Assembly (NCBI RefSeq): GCF_003751845.1
Contig: NZ_RJKQ01000004.1
Coordinates: forward strand, 298,929 to 362,928
Source: Enterobacter sp. BIGb0383
GTDB lineage: Bacteria > Pseudomonadota > Gammaproteobacteria > Enterobacterales > Enterobacteriaceae
Direction: 5' to 3'
Length of the DNA: 64,000 bases
Shown here in pieces: positions 50,150-58,986 of the stretch. The position numbers were made by a program, and so were the translations under genes. Position 1 is the stretch's first letter. Every line of letters begins with the position of its first letter. A model generated the notes under the pieces. The model was not told the origin of the DNA, did not search any database, and worked only from the letters and a program-made list of their open reading frames with translations.

Positions 50150-50830
50150 TTAGACGCGTTTTTTACCTTTTACGTCGCTTTCGGCGAGCGGCAGCGCTTC
50201 CGGGGCGGAAGAGGTCTCGGCCAGCAGGCCTACCACGTTGGTTTTTTCTTGCACAGGCTGGAGCTGCTCGGATTTGCCGTTAAAGACAGCGCCTTTTTTA
50301 ATGGTCAGCGAATTCCAGACGAGCGTGCCGGTGATATTGCCATTCTCATACACGTCGATGGTTTCGCTGCGGCAGTTGCCGTTAACAACGCCGTCGATAA
50401 TCAGCTCCCGGCTGGTGATATCGCCTTCCACCACGCCGTTACGCATAATTTTAATCAGGCCTTCTTTGGCGTCGATATTGCCGTGGACCGTACCGTAAAT
50501 GTAAACCTGACCGTTAGAGGTGATATTCCCGTCGAAGCGTACACCGCTGGCGATCACGGTATTGCTCTGCTTCTCATCGCGAGGAACCTCTTTCTCGACG
50601 ATGGGCGCTGAGGCGGGAGTACTGACAACGGGGGTTTGCGTCGCTGCTTCGGCTGCTTTGTTTTTTCCAAACATATGATTAACCTGCTTGTGTAAGGCGT
50701 GAATAACGAAGGCAATAATGGCAAGCGCTGCGGTCAGCAGCGCCCAGGAATGGGCGTCATAACACCAGGCCACCAGCGAGAGTGACCAGAAAAAAAATGC
50801 GGTATTCAGAAAAAGATAGACTCTTCCCAT
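50150..50830 (-). CDS. Bactofilin (polymer-forming cytoskeletal protein) with membrane anchor
   Basis: A 226-residue bactofilin-family protein. Two N-terminal hydrophobic segments (about 3-22 and 28-46) are followed by a linker rich in Ala, Thr and Pro, then the right-handed beta-helix core from about 90 to 190, with GVRFDGNITSNGQVYIYGTV, GNIDAKEGLIKI and GVVEGDITSRELIIDGVVNG as coils. Bactofilins assemble filaments without nucleotides. The tail is disordered and ends KGKKRV. It lies between ryhB and yhhX, where K-12 has no such gene; its role in this organism is unknown. Confidence 0.88.
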   Translation of the reverse strand: MGRVYLFLNTAFFFWSLSLVAWCYDAHSWALLTAALAIIAFVIHALHKQVNHMFGKNKAAEAATQTPVVSTPASAPIVEKEVPRDEKQSNTVIASGVRFDGNITSNGQVYIYGTVHGNIDAKEGLIKIMRNGVVEGDITSRELIIDGVVNGNCRSETIDVYENGNITGTLVWNSLTIKKGAVFNGKSEQLQPVQEKTNVVGLLAETSSAPEALPLAESDVKGKKRV

Positions 50831-51088
50831 GCTGAACTGATGGCTACTCCATTAGCGACCGTGCGGCGTTGTCTACGGCAAAAAGAGCTGCACCGCGACC
50901 GCTGTGTGGTTGGGTGTATTGATAAAGCATTTGTTTCTTATCGGCATGGTTATCCGGGAACTTCAGGGCCGGGTCAAGAGTATGGGGCTATTTTTGGGAT
51001 TTTTAATAAGCTGTTTACAAAGGGAAATGGCGAACAGCGTCATCTGGCGTTAAGGTAAACGGAGTCTGCATACCTTCAGGAAGCGATT

Positions 51089-52126
51089 ATGACTCTTCAT
51101 TGCGCCTTTATTGGTTTTGGTAAAAGTACCACCCGCTATCATCTTCCCTACGTTCTCAACCGCAAAGAGAACTGGCACGTTGCGCATATTTTTCGTCGCA
51201 GCGCGAAGCCGGAAGAGCAGCAACCCCAGTATCAGCATATCCACTTTACCAGCGATCTGGATGAGGTCTTAAACGACCCGCAGGTGAAGCTGGTGATTGT
51301 CTGTACCCACGCCGACAGCCATTTTGACTATGCGAAGCGCGCGCTGGAGGCGGGGAAAAATGTGCTGGTAGAAAAACCCTTTACGCCGACGATGGCTGAA
51401 GCGAAGACGCTGTTCGCGCTGGCGAGAAGCAAAGGGCTGACCGTCACGCCCTATCAGAACCGTCGCTTTGACGCCTGCTTCCTGACGGTCAAAAAGGTGA
51501 TTGAGAGCGGTAAGCTCGGCGATATCGTCGAAATTGAAAGCCACTTCGACTACTACCGTCCGGTTGCCGAAACCAAACCCGGCCTGCCGCAGGATGGCGC
51601 TTTTTACGGCCTTGGCGTGCATACGATGGATCAGATTATCTCCCTGTTCGGTCGCCCGGACCACGTCGCTTACGACATCCGCAGCCTGCGCAACAAGGCC
51701 AACCCGGACGATACCTTTGAGGCGCAGCTGTTCTATGGCGATCTCAAGGCGATTGTGAAAACCAGCCACCTTGTGAAAATCGACTACCCGAAATTTATCG
51801 TTCACGGCAGCAAAGGCTCGTTGATCAAATACGGTATCGACCAGCAGGAAACCAGCCTCAAGGCCAATATCATGCCTGGTGAGCCGGGCTTTGCCGCGGA
51901 TAGCAGCGTCAGTCTGCTGGAGTACGTTAACGACGCGGGCGAGAGCGTACGCGAAGAGCTCGCCAGCGAAATCGGAGACTACGGTTATGTCTACGATGCG
52001 CTCTATAACACTCTGACAGCGGGTACAGACAATTACGTCAAGGAAACTGAAGTACTCACCAATCTTGAGATCCTCGAACGGGCCTTCGAACAGGCTTCTC
52101 CCTCGACTGTAACGCTTGCTAAATAG
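51089..52126 (+). CDS. yhhX: Gfo/Idh/MocA-family oxidoreductase YhhX
   Basis: Cytoplasmic NAD(P)-dependent dehydrogenase of unknown substrate. The 345-residue product equals E. coli YhhX. N-terminal nucleotide-binding motif CAFIGFGKSTTRYH, the family's catalytic VEKPFTP lysine motif near residue 98, and GLGVHTMDQI with the active-site histidine near 177. The 258-bp region upstream is without a gene and I see no strong motif in it. Confidence 0.94.
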   Translation: MTLHCAFIGFGKSTTRYHLPYVLNRKENWHVAHIFRRSAKPEEQQPQYQHIHFTSDLDEVLNDPQVKLVIVCTHADSHFDYAKRALEAGKNVLVEKPFTPTMAEAKTLFALARSKGLTVTPYQNRRFDACFLTVKKVIESGKLGDIVEIESHFDYYRPVAETKPGLPQDGAFYGLGVHTMDQIISLFGRPDHVAYDIRSLRNKANPDDTFEAQLFYGDLKAIVKTSHLVKIDYPKFIVHGSKGSLIKYGIDQQETSLKANIMPGEPGFAADSSVSLLEYVNDAGESVREELASEIGDYGYVYDALYNTLTAGTDNYVKETEVLTNLEILERAFEQASPSTVTLAK

Positions 52127-52249
52127 CTTTCACAGACTCCTCTGCACTTGTTCACATTTTTTGAACAGAGGAGTCAATTTTCACCCTCTATCATCCTGAG
52201 CCATTCGAGTACAAACTGACTCCATCGAAACGAACATGGGGAAAGACAA

Positions 52250-52945
52250 ATGATTTACTTACGCAAAGCGAACGACCGTGGGCATGCTAATCATGGCTGG
52301 CTGGATTCCTGGCACACCTTCTCTTTCGCCAACTATTATGACCCTAACTTTATGGGCTTCTCGGCGCTGAGAGTGATCAACGATGACGTTATCGATGCAG
52401 GCCAGGGGTTTGGTACCCACCCGCATAAAGATATGGAAATCCTGACCTATGTGCTGGAAGGGGCGGTCGAGCATAAAGACAGCATGGGCAACAAAGAGCA
52501 GGTTCCTGCCGGTGAGTTCCAGATTATGAGCGCCGGTACCGGGGTTCAGCACTCGGAGTACAACCCGAGCGAAACTGAACGTCTGCACCTGTATCAAATC
52601 TGGATCATGCCGGAAAAAAATGGCATCGCACCGCGCTATGAGCAGCGCCGGTTTGACGCTACTCAGGGCCGCCAGCTGGTACTGTCGCCGGATGCCCGCG
52701 ACGGGTCGCTGAAAGTGCACCAGGATATGGAACTGTATCGCTGGGCGCTGCTGAAAGATGAGCAGTCCGTGTACCAGATTGCTGCCGAACGTCGGGTGTG
52801 GATCCAGGTCGTAAAAGGCAACGTGACGATCAACGGCACCAAAGCCACCACCGCAGATGGTCTGGCGATTTGGGACGAGCAGGCGCTCTCCGTGCATGCC
52901 GACAGCGACAGCGAAATCCTGCTGTTCGATCTGCCACCGGTTTGA
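52250..52945 (+). CDS. yhhW: Pirin-family quercetin 2,3-dioxygenase YhhW
   Basis: Cupin-fold protein of 231 residues, as in E. coli YhhW, which has quercetinase activity in vitro. The metal ligands lie in GTHPHKDMEILTYVLEG (two histidines and a glutamate) near residues 55-72, and in GVQHSEYNP near 101. Physiological substrate unknown. It follows yhhX by 123 bp and precedes a hairpin. Confidence 0.94.
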   Translation: MIYLRKANDRGHANHGWLDSWHTFSFANYYDPNFMGFSALRVINDDVIDAGQGFGTHPHKDMEILTYVLEGAVEHKDSMGNKEQVPAGEFQIMSAGTGVQHSEYNPSETERLHLYQIWIMPEKNGIAPRYEQRRFDATQGRQLVLSPDARDGSLKVHQDMELYRWALLKDEQSVYQIAAERRVWIQVVKGNVTINGTKATTADGLAIWDEQALSVHADSDSEILLFDLPPV

Positions 52946-52966
52946 TCTCCGGTAAATAAAGTACGT

Positions 52967-52991
52967 AACCTTCCCCGTTAAGGGGAAGGTT
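52967..52991 (+). terminator. Hairpin after yhhW
   Basis: Arms AACCTTCCCC (52967-52976) and GGGGAAGGTT (52982-52991) around GTTAA, 21 bp after the yhhW stop. Stem is perfect; the T tract is short, so a transcript end is likely but not certain. Confidence 0.7.
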
Positions 52992-53047
52992 CTGCTTAGT
53001 CCGTGATAAACTGGGGAAATGTTTTCTCAGCGCATGTTCACAGGACG

Positions 53048-54043
53048 ATGAAAAAGAAAAGACCCGTACTTCAGGATGTTGCCGATCGCGTTGGCGTGAC
53101 CAAAATGACGGTCAGCCGTTTCTTACGTAACCCGGAGCAGGTGTCTGAGGCGTTACGGGGTAAGATCGCCGCGGCGCTTGATGAACTGGGTTATATCCCC
53201 AACCGTGCGCCGGATATGCTATCCAATGCGACCAGCCGTGCGATTGGCGTTCTGCTTCCCTCCTTAACCAACCAGGTATTTGCTGAAGTTCTGCGCGGCA
53301 TTGAAAGCGTGACGGATGCGCACGGCTATCAGACCATGCTTGCCCACTACGGCTATAAAGCCGAGCTGGAAGAAGAGCGCCTGGAATCGATGCTGTCGTG
53401 GAATATCGACGGCCTGATCCTGACCGAACGCACCCACACCGCCCGCACCCTGAAGATGATTGAAGTCTCCGGTATTCCGGTGGTGGAGCTGATGGACAGC
53501 CAGTCTCCCTGCCTTGATATCGCCGTTGGCTTCGATAACTTTGAAGCCGCCCGACAGATGACCGCCGCGATTATCCAGCGTGGTCGCCAGCATGTGGCCT
53601 ATCTGGGGGCACGTCTCGACGAACGAACTATCATCAAACAGCAGGGGTATGAACAGGCGATGCGCGATGCCGGTCTGACGCCGTACAGCGTGATGATTGA
53701 GCAGGCCTCCTCCTACTCCACCGGGAGCGAGCTGCTACGTCAGGCGCGGCGTGAATATCCGCAGCTCGACAGTATTTTCTGCACCAACGATGACCTGGCG
53801 GTCGGCGCGGCCTTTGAGTGCCAGCGCCTGGGTCTGCGTATCCCGGAGGATATGGCGATTGCCGGTTTCCACGGCCACGATATCGGCCAGGTGATGGAAC
53901 CCCGGCTGGCCAGCGTCCTGACGCCGCGTGAGCGGATGGGACGAATCGGTGCCGAACGCCTGCTGGCGCGCATTCGCGGGGAGATCGTGACGCCTAAAAT
54001 GTTAGATTTAGGTTTCACGTTGTCGCCGGGTGGATCTATTTAA
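53048..54043 (+). CDS. gntR: Gluconate operon repressor GntR (LacI family)
   Basis: LacI-type repressor of the gluconate (GntI) genes, relieved by gluconate. The 331-residue product equals E. coli GntR. The HTH is VLQDVADRVGVTKMTVSRFL at 7-26, followed by the hinge helix and a periplasmic-binding-protein-like effector domain. ATG 53048 (MKKKRPVLQDV) matches E. coli; upstream in-frame sequence to 53003 lacks homology. It precedes gntKU, with operators in the intergenic region. Confidence 0.96.
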   Translation: MKKKRPVLQDVADRVGVTKMTVSRFLRNPEQVSEALRGKIAAALDELGYIPNRAPDMLSNATSRAIGVLLPSLTNQVFAEVLRGIESVTDAHGYQTMLAHYGYKAELEEERLESMLSWNIDGLILTERTHTARTLKMIEVSGIPVVELMDSQSPCLDIAVGFDNFEAARQMTAAIIQRGRQHVAYLGARLDERTIIKQQGYEQAMRDAGLTPYSVMIEQASSYSTGSELLRQARREYPQLDSIFCTNDDLAVGAAFECQRLGLRIPEDMAIAGFHGHDIGQVMEPRLASVLTPRERMGRIGAERLLARIRGEIVTPKMLDLGFTLSPGGSI

Positions 54044-54052
54044 GCTGTAAAA

Positions 54053-54149
54053 TTTGAACTAGCTCACACTTATCCACTTCTGGCACGAATGGTTATTGCG
54101 TCCATTTTACCCCGGCAGGACAATGTTACCGATAACAGTTACCCGTAAC
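54053..54149 (+). promoter_or_regulatory. gntK control region: CRP site and two GntR operators
   Basis: TTTGAACTAGCTCACA (54053-54068) matches the CRP consensus at 9 of 10 positions. Downstream are two GntR-like palindromes, GTTACCGATAAC (54125-54136) and GTTACCCGTAAC (54138-54149), almost in tandem with centres 13 bp apart, resembling the E. coli GntR operator ATGTTACC-(N4)-GTAACAT family. This fits gluconate induction and glucose repression. Confidence 0.75.
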
Positions 54150-54181
54150 AGCCTCTTTAACCTTTCTGTGGGAGCGACGCC

Positions 54182-54703
54182 TTGAGCACGACTAACCATG
54201 ATCACCGCATCTACGTCCTGATGGGCGTATCGGGCAGCGGCAAATCCGCCGTTGCCAGTGAAGTAGCCCATCAGATGAGCGCCGCGTTCCTTGATGGCGA
54301 CTTCCTCCACCCGCGCTGCAATATTGCCAAAATGACCGCCGGTGAGCCGCTGAACGATGACGACCGTAAGCCCTGGCTGCAGGCCCTGAACGATGCCGCT
54401 TTTGCGATGCAGCGTACCAACAAAGTTTCCCTGATCGTCTGCTCGGCGCTGAAAAAGCACTACCGTGACATTCTGCGCGACGGCAACCCGAACCTCTCCT
54501 TTATCTACCTGAAAGGGGATTTCGAAGTGATCGAAAGCCGCCTGAAGGCGCGTAAAGGTCACTTCTTCAAAACCCAGATGCTGGTGACTCAGTTCGAAAC
54601 CCTGGAAGAACCGGGTGCGGACGAATCTGACGTGCTGATTGTGGATATTGATCAGCCGCTTGAAGGCGTTGTTGCCAGCACCATTGCAGTGATTAATAAC
54701 TAA
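54182..54703 (+). CDS. gntK: Thermoresistant gluconokinase
   Basis: Cytoplasmic kinase that forms 6-phosphogluconate, the entry to the Entner-Doudoroff pathway. The 173-residue product has the P-loop GVSGSGKSA at about 15-23 and the conserved SALKKHYRD and KARKGHFF. The start is TTG 54182 (STTNHDHRIYVLMG), aligned to the E. coli protein, with GGGAGCG 6-10 nt before it. It precedes gntU by 15 bp. Confidence 0.95.
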   Translation: MSTTNHDHRIYVLMGVSGSGKSAVASEVAHQMSAAFLDGDFLHPRCNIAKMTAGEPLNDDDRKPWLQALNDAAFAMQRTNKVSLIVCSALKKHYRDILRDGNPNLSFIYLKGDFEVIESRLKARKGHFFKTQMLVTQFETLEEPGADESDVLIVDIDQPLEGVVASTIAVINN

Positions 54704-54718
54704 AAAAGGCAGTAAAAA

Positions 54719-56059
54719 GTGAGTACTTTAACGCTAGTTTTAACAGCGGTCGGCTCGGTATTGCTGCTGCTGTTTTTAGTCATGAAGGCGCGTATGCATG
54801 CCTTTGTGGCCTTGATGGTGGTGTCCATTGGTGCCGGTCTGTTTTCCGGTATGCCGCTCGATAAGATCGCAGCGACCATGGAAAAAGGGATGGGTGGTAC
54901 GCTGGGCTTCCTGGCGATTGTGGTGGCGCTGGGCGCGATGTTTGGCAAGATTTTGCATGAAACCGGCGCGGTCGATCAGATAGCCGTCAAAATGCTGAAA
55001 TCCTTTGGTCATAGCCGTGCCCACTACGCTATCGGCCTGGCCGGGCTTATCTGTGCGCTGCCGCTGTTCTTTGAGGTGGCGATTGTGCTGCTGATTAGCG
55101 TCGCGTTCTCGATGGCGCGCCACACCGGTACCAACCTGGTGAAGCTGGTGATCCCGCTGTTTGCCGGCGTCGCCGCTGCGGCCGCATTCCTGCTGCCGGG
55201 GCCTGCGCCGATGCTGCTGGCCTCCCAGATGCACGCCGACTTTGGCTGGATGATCCTGATTGGCCTGTGCGCCGCGATCCCGGGGATGATTATCGCTGGG
55301 CCGCTGTGGGGCAACTTTATCAGTCGCTACGTTGAGCTGCATATTCCTGACGACATCAGCGAACCGCATCTCGGCGAAGGTAAAATGCCCTCCTTTGGCT
55401 TTAGTCTGGCGCTGATCCTGCTGCCGCTGGTGCTGGTGGGTCTGAAAACCATCGCCGCACGTTTTGTCGCCGAAGGCTCCACGGCCTACGAATGGTTCGA
55501 GTTTGTCGGCCATCCGTTTACCGCCATTCTGGTGGCCTGTCTGGTGGCAATTTATGGTCTGGCGATGCGTCAGGGCATGCCGAAAGATAAGGTGATGGAG
55601 ATCTGTGGTCACGCGCTGCAGCCGGCCGGGATTATCCTGCTGGTGATCGGTGCGGGCGGCGTATTCAAACAGGTACTGGTAGATTCCGGCGTCGGCCCTG
55701 CGTTGGGTGAGGCGCTGACCGGTATGGGTATGCCGGTGGCGATCACCTGCTTTATTCTGGCCGCCGCGGTGCGCATTATTCAGGGTTCGGCAACGGTCGC
55801 CTGTTTAACCGCGGTCGGGCTGGTGATGCCGGTTATCGAACAGCTTAACTACTCCGGCGCGCAGATGGCGGCACTCTCCATCTGTATCGCGGGCGGTTCT
55901 ATCGTGGTGAGTCACGTGAACGACGCTGGCTTCTGGCTGTTCGGTAAATTTACCGGCGCAACCGAAGCGCAGACGCTGAAGACCTGGACGATGATGGAAA
56001 CCATCCTCGGCACCACGGGCGCGATAGTCGGGATGATTGCGTTTAGCCTGTTAAGTTAA
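54719..56059 (+). CDS. gntU: Low-affinity gluconate transporter GntU
   Basis: Inner-membrane gluconate:proton symporter, 446 residues as in E. coli GntU, with about twelve hydrophobic segments. Start is GTG 54719 (STLTLVLTAVG) with a poor ribosome-binding site (AAAGGCAG about 10 nt upstream), suggesting dependence on gntK translation. Followed by a strong terminator. Confidence 0.95.
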   Translation: MSTLTLVLTAVGSVLLLLFLVMKARMHAFVALMVVSIGAGLFSGMPLDKIAATMEKGMGGTLGFLAIVVALGAMFGKILHETGAVDQIAVKMLKSFGHSRAHYAIGLAGLICALPLFFEVAIVLLISVAFSMARHTGTNLVKLVIPLFAGVAAAAAFLLPGPAPMLLASQMHADFGWMILIGLCAAIPGMIIAGPLWGNFISRYVELHIPDDISEPHLGEGKMPSFGFSLALILLPLVLVGLKTIAARFVAEGSTAYEWFEFVGHPFTAILVACLVAIYGLAMRQGMPKDKVMEICGHALQPAGIILLVIGAGGVFKQVLVDSGVGPALGEALTGMGMPVAITCFILAAAVRIIQGSATVACLTAVGLVMPVIEQLNYSGAQMAALSICIAGGSIVVSHVNDAGFWLFGKFTGATEAQTLKTWTMMETILGTTGAIVGMIAFSLLS

Positions 56060-56103
56060 GTTTTTCATGCAACTCTCCTGAAAGGAGAGAAATAACGCTG
56101 AAG

Positions 56104-56137
56104 CCGGGCCGCATCGTTTATGCGGCCCGGTTTTTTT
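56104..56137 (+). terminator. Intrinsic terminator of gntKU
   Basis: Arms CCGGGCCGCAT (56104-56114) and ATGCGGCCCGG (56120-56130) around CGTTT, followed by seven T. Confidence 0.95.
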
Positions 56138-56183
56138 ATTGCTTTTTTGGCGGCAGGATGTGACCCGGGAAACAATTCCAGGG

Positions 56184-56212
56184 TTGCTTGCCTTACTGTG
56201 TAAGGTTATTAT
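56184..56212 (+). promoter_or_regulatory. Promoter of the HigB/HigA-like pair with operator in the spacer
   Basis: TTGCTT (56184-56189), a 17-bp spacer and TATTAT (56207-56212). A perfect hyphenated palindrome, CCTTAC-TGT-GTAAGG (56191-56205), fills the spacer, so a bound repressor would exclude RNA polymerase. The HTH antitoxin is the likely repressor. Confidence 0.72.
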
Positions 56213-56237
56213 TCATCCGTAAAGGGAGAGGGTCAGG

Positions 56238-56567
56238 ATGACACTGCTTCACTTTGTTGAAACGACTGCATTTCAGCGCAGGATAGATGCGCTGCTGAGC
56301 CGGGAAGAGTACCGGATTTTTCAGGAATACCTGCGGTTCTGGCCGGATTCGGGGGCTATCATTTCCGGAACCGGTGGCTGTCGTAAGGTCCATTGGGCTA
56401 TCCAGGGAAAGGGGAAGCGCGGCGGAATACGGGCCATCTACTACTATCTGGCGGATGCTGGGGAGATCTATCTCCTGCAGGCTTTTGCCAAAAATGAACA
56501 GGATGACCTCACGGATGAGCAGAAGAGTGTGCTCAGAAAGTACATGACAAGACTGGAGAATACCTGA
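56238..56567 (+). CDS. RelE/HigB-type toxin
   Basis: A 109-residue protein of the HigB2/RelE-like toxin family, ribosome-dependent mRNA endonucleases. Family landmarks are the N-terminal FVETTAFQRRID, GCRKVHWAIQGKGKRGGIRA with the basic strand, and IYLLQAFAKNEQDDLTDEQK near the C-terminus. GGGAGAGGGTCAGG precedes the ATG. Its TGA shares a base with the ATG of the following HTH gene, so the toxin-first order of HigBA systems applies. Catalytic activity is inferred. Confidence 0.85.
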   Translation: MTLLHFVETTAFQRRIDALLSREEYRIFQEYLRFWPDSGAIISGTGGCRKVHWAIQGKGKRGGIRAIYYYLADAGEIYLLQAFAKNEQDDLTDEQKSVLRKYMTRLENT

Positions 56568-56857
56568 TGAAAGATGAACTGTTCAGCGAGCTAATTGACA
56601 GCGTCCGCGAAGCGACGGAAATTCGCCAGGGCCTGAAACAGCCTGCGCGTGTGACGACTTTTGTCCTTCCTGATGTTAAAGCCATCCGTGCAGTTGCCGG
56701 GCTGACTCAGACCGAATTTGCCAGCGCGGTGGGCGTGTCGCCTTCACTGGTTGAAGCCTGGGAACAGAAAAACCGTACCCCTCGCGGCAGCAGCTTAAAG
56801 GTTCTGCGCCTGCTGGAGCGCGAACCTTCCATGCTGAATCTTATCCGCTCGCTGTAA
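56567..56857 (+). CDS. HTH antitoxin of the HigA/NadS type
   Basis: A 96-residue Xre-family protein. The HTH is IRAVAGLTQTEFASAVGVSP and then SLVEAWEQKNRTPRG at about 44-78. It would neutralise the upstream toxin and repress the shared promoter through the palindrome at 56191-56205. The start overlaps the toxin stop by one base, giving translational coupling. A GC-rich hairpin lies 3 bp past the stop. Confidence 0.87.
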   Translation: MKDELFSELIDSVREATEIRQGLKQPARVTTFVLPDVKAIRAVAGLTQTEFASAVGVSPSLVEAWEQKNRTPRGSSLKVLRLLEREPSMLNLIRSL

Positions 56858-56860
56858 CGA

Positions 56861-56879
56861 CCCGGCCGCGGTGGCCGGG
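56861..56879. terminator. Hairpin between the antitoxin gene and yhgN
   Basis: Arms CCCGGCC (56861-56867) and GGCCGGG (56873-56879) around GCGGT, between convergent stops. No T tract. Confidence 0.5.
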
Positions 56880-56890
56880 GGCACGAGATT

Positions 56891-57484
56891 TTACCCTTTC
56901 ATCCACGCCCGGATACCGTCCAGGAACATCTGGGTGGCCAGCATGACCAGAATCAGTCCCATCAGGCGCTCAAGGGCGTTGACGCCTTTCTCGCCCAGCA
57001 GGCGCAGGAACAGCGATGACTGCAGCAGGATTGCCACCGTGCCGCCCCAGGCAATCAGCAGGGCGATAACCAGATGCCCCATTTGATTCGGGTACTGGTG
57101 CGACAGCAGCATCAGCGTTGCCAGCAGGGTTGGACCGGCAACCAGCGGGATCGCCAGCGGCACGATAAACGGTTCTTCACCGGCGGGTAAGCCGGTCGTG
57201 CTGCCCGTGGCGCTGGGGAAAATCATCTTGATAGCGATCAGGAACAGAATAATCCCGCCGGAGATCGAAACCGTTTCGGCGCGCAGATTCAGGAAGGAGA
57301 GAATTTTCTCCCCGGCGAACAGGAAGATCAGCATCAGGAGCAGCGCGATCAGCAGCTCGCGGATCATAATCGCCCGGCGACGCTTCGGCTCCGTATGCTT
57401 GAGCACGGACATAAAAATCGGCAAATTGCCGAGCGGGTCCATGATAAGAATCAGTAAAACAGTCGCGGAGATAATTTCAGTCAT
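56891..57484 (-). CDS. yhgN: MarC-family membrane protein YhgN
   Basis: Inner-membrane protein of 197 residues, as in E. coli YhgN, with six hydrophobic segments. The family signature LLILIMDPLGNLPIF is at 10-24 and its repeat PLAIPLVAGPTLLATLM is near 118. Function not established. ATG 57484 (MTEIISATVLLIL) fits the family; a longer frame to 57544 is unmatched. Divergent from asd. Confidence 0.93.
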   Translation of the reverse strand: MTEIISATVLLILIMDPLGNLPIFMSVLKHTEPKRRRAIMIRELLIALLLMLIFLFAGEKILSFLNLRAETVSISGGIILFLIAIKMIFPSATGSTTGLPAGEEPFIVPLAIPLVAGPTLLATLMLLSHQYPNQMGHLVIALLIAWGGTVAILLQSSLFLRLLGEKGVNALERLMGLILVMLATQMFLDGIRAWMKG

Positions 57485-57645
57485 ACTGCATGGTCCCTGT
57501 TCATAAATTATATAAAATAAGTTCTGTTTCTGATCGCCGCACAATCATTGATTAATTTCACTTGCGACTTTAGCTGCATTTTGTAAGGTGAGAACTATAT
57601 CCACCAAATATTGGCTACAGCACACATCTTTGCAGGAAACACGCT

Positions 57646-58749
57646 ATGAAAAATGTTGGTTTTATCGGCTGGCGCGGAATGGTCGGCTCCGTACTCATGC
57701 AACGCATGGTTGAGGAGCGTGATTTCGACGCCATTCGCCCTGTTTTCTTCTCAACCTCCCAGTTCGGCCAGGCAGCACCGGCTTTCGGCAGCCACACCGG
57801 CACGCTGCAGGACGCATTTAATCTGGACGCGTTGAAGGCACTCGACATCATTGTCACCTGCCAGGGCGGCGATTATACCAACGAAATCTATCCAAAGCTT
57901 CGTGAAAGCGGCTGGCAGGGTTACTGGATTGATGCGGCGTCTTCTCTGCGCATGAAAGATGACGCGATTATTATCCTCGACCCGGTAAACCAGGCGGTGA
58001 TTACCGACGGCCTGAACAACGGGATCAAAACCTTTGTCGGCGGCAACTGTACCGTCAGCCTGATGCTGATGTCGCTGGGTGGTCTCTTCGCCAATGACCT
58101 GGTGGAGTGGGCGTCTGTGGCAACCTATCAGGCCGCATCCGGCGGTGGCGCACGCCATATGCGCGAGCTGCTGACCCAGATGGGCCAGTTGCAGCATCAC
58201 GTTGCGGAAGAGCTGGCTAACCCGGCCTCGGCGATCCTCGATATCGAACGTAAAGTCACGGCGCTGACGCGCAGCGGCGAACTGGCGGTGGACAACTTCG
58301 GCGTACCGCTGGCCGGAAGCCTGATCCCGTGGATCGATAAACAGCTGGATAACGGTCAGAGCCGCGAAGAGTGGAAAGGGCAGGCCGAAACCAACAAAAT
58401 TCTGGCGACATCCTCCACCATCCCGGTTGATGGCCTCTGTGTCCGTATCGGCGCGCTGCGCTGCCACAGCCAGGCGTTTACCCTCAAGCTGAAAAAAGAT
58501 GTCTCCATTGCGACGGTGGAAGAGCTGCTGGCAGCCCATAACCCGTGGGCGAAAGTGGTGCCGAATGACCGTGAAATCTCCATGCGTGAACTGACGCCTG
58601 CCGCGGTAACCGGCACGCTGACCACGCCGGTTGGCCGTCTGCGTAAGCTGAATATGGGCCCGGAATACCTATCCGCCTTCACCGTTGGCGATCAGCTGCT
58701 GTGGGGCGCGGCCGAACCGCTGCGCCGCATGCTGCGCCAGCTCGCATAA
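57646..58749 (+). CDS. asd: Aspartate-semialdehyde dehydrogenase
   Basis: Cytoplasmic NADPH enzyme making aspartate semialdehyde, the branch point to lysine, diaminopimelate, threonine and methionine. The 367-residue product equals E. coli Asd. N-terminal nucleotide motif [13 protein letters not shown] and the catalytic Cys135 in [10 protein letters not shown] are intact; the active-site histidine lies in [14 protein letters not shown]. The start has AGGAAA upstream. A strong terminator separates it from glgB, although both lie on the same strand. Confidence 0.97.
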   Translation: MKNVGFIGWRGMVGSVLMQRMVEERDFDAIRPVFFSTSQFGQAAPAFGSHTGTLQDAFNLDALKALDIIVTCQGGDYTNEIYPKLRESGWQGYWIDAASSLRMKDDAIIILDPVNQAVITDGLNNGIKTFVGGNCTVSLMLMSLGGLFANDLVEWASVATYQAASGGGARHMRELLTQMGQLQHHVAEELANPASAILDIERKVTALTRSGELAVDNFGVPLAGSLIPWIDKQLDNGQSREEWKGQAETNKILATSSTIPVDGLCVRIGALRCHSQAFTLKLKKDVSIATVEELLAAHNPWAKVVPNDREISMRELTPAAVTGTLTTPVGRLRKLNMGPEYLSAFTVGDQLLWGAAEPLRRMLRQLA

Positions 58750-58768
58750 TCTTTCCCGAACGTTGAAC

Positions 58769-58796
58769 AAGGGGTGCCATCGGCACCCCTTTTTTT
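58769..58796 (+). terminator. Intrinsic terminator after asd
   Basis: GGGGTGCC (58771-58778) pairs with GGCACCCC (58782-58789) around ATC, flanked by AA and followed by seven T. Confidence 0.94.
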
Positions 58797-58986
58797 ATCT
58801 CTCTCATAGGGAAAAACAATAAATGTTCAAATTTTTCAGGGGTCCGGTTCAGCCCTGGCTATTCTTAAAACTGTTGCCTGAAAATTGGACGGCGCAAAGA
58901 GGATGCACGCTGGTGCTGCACCGTACAGGTTAAAAAAGTGCCGTATTGTCCGGAAGAGTCGGCACGATAAAACAGGATGAAAAAAC

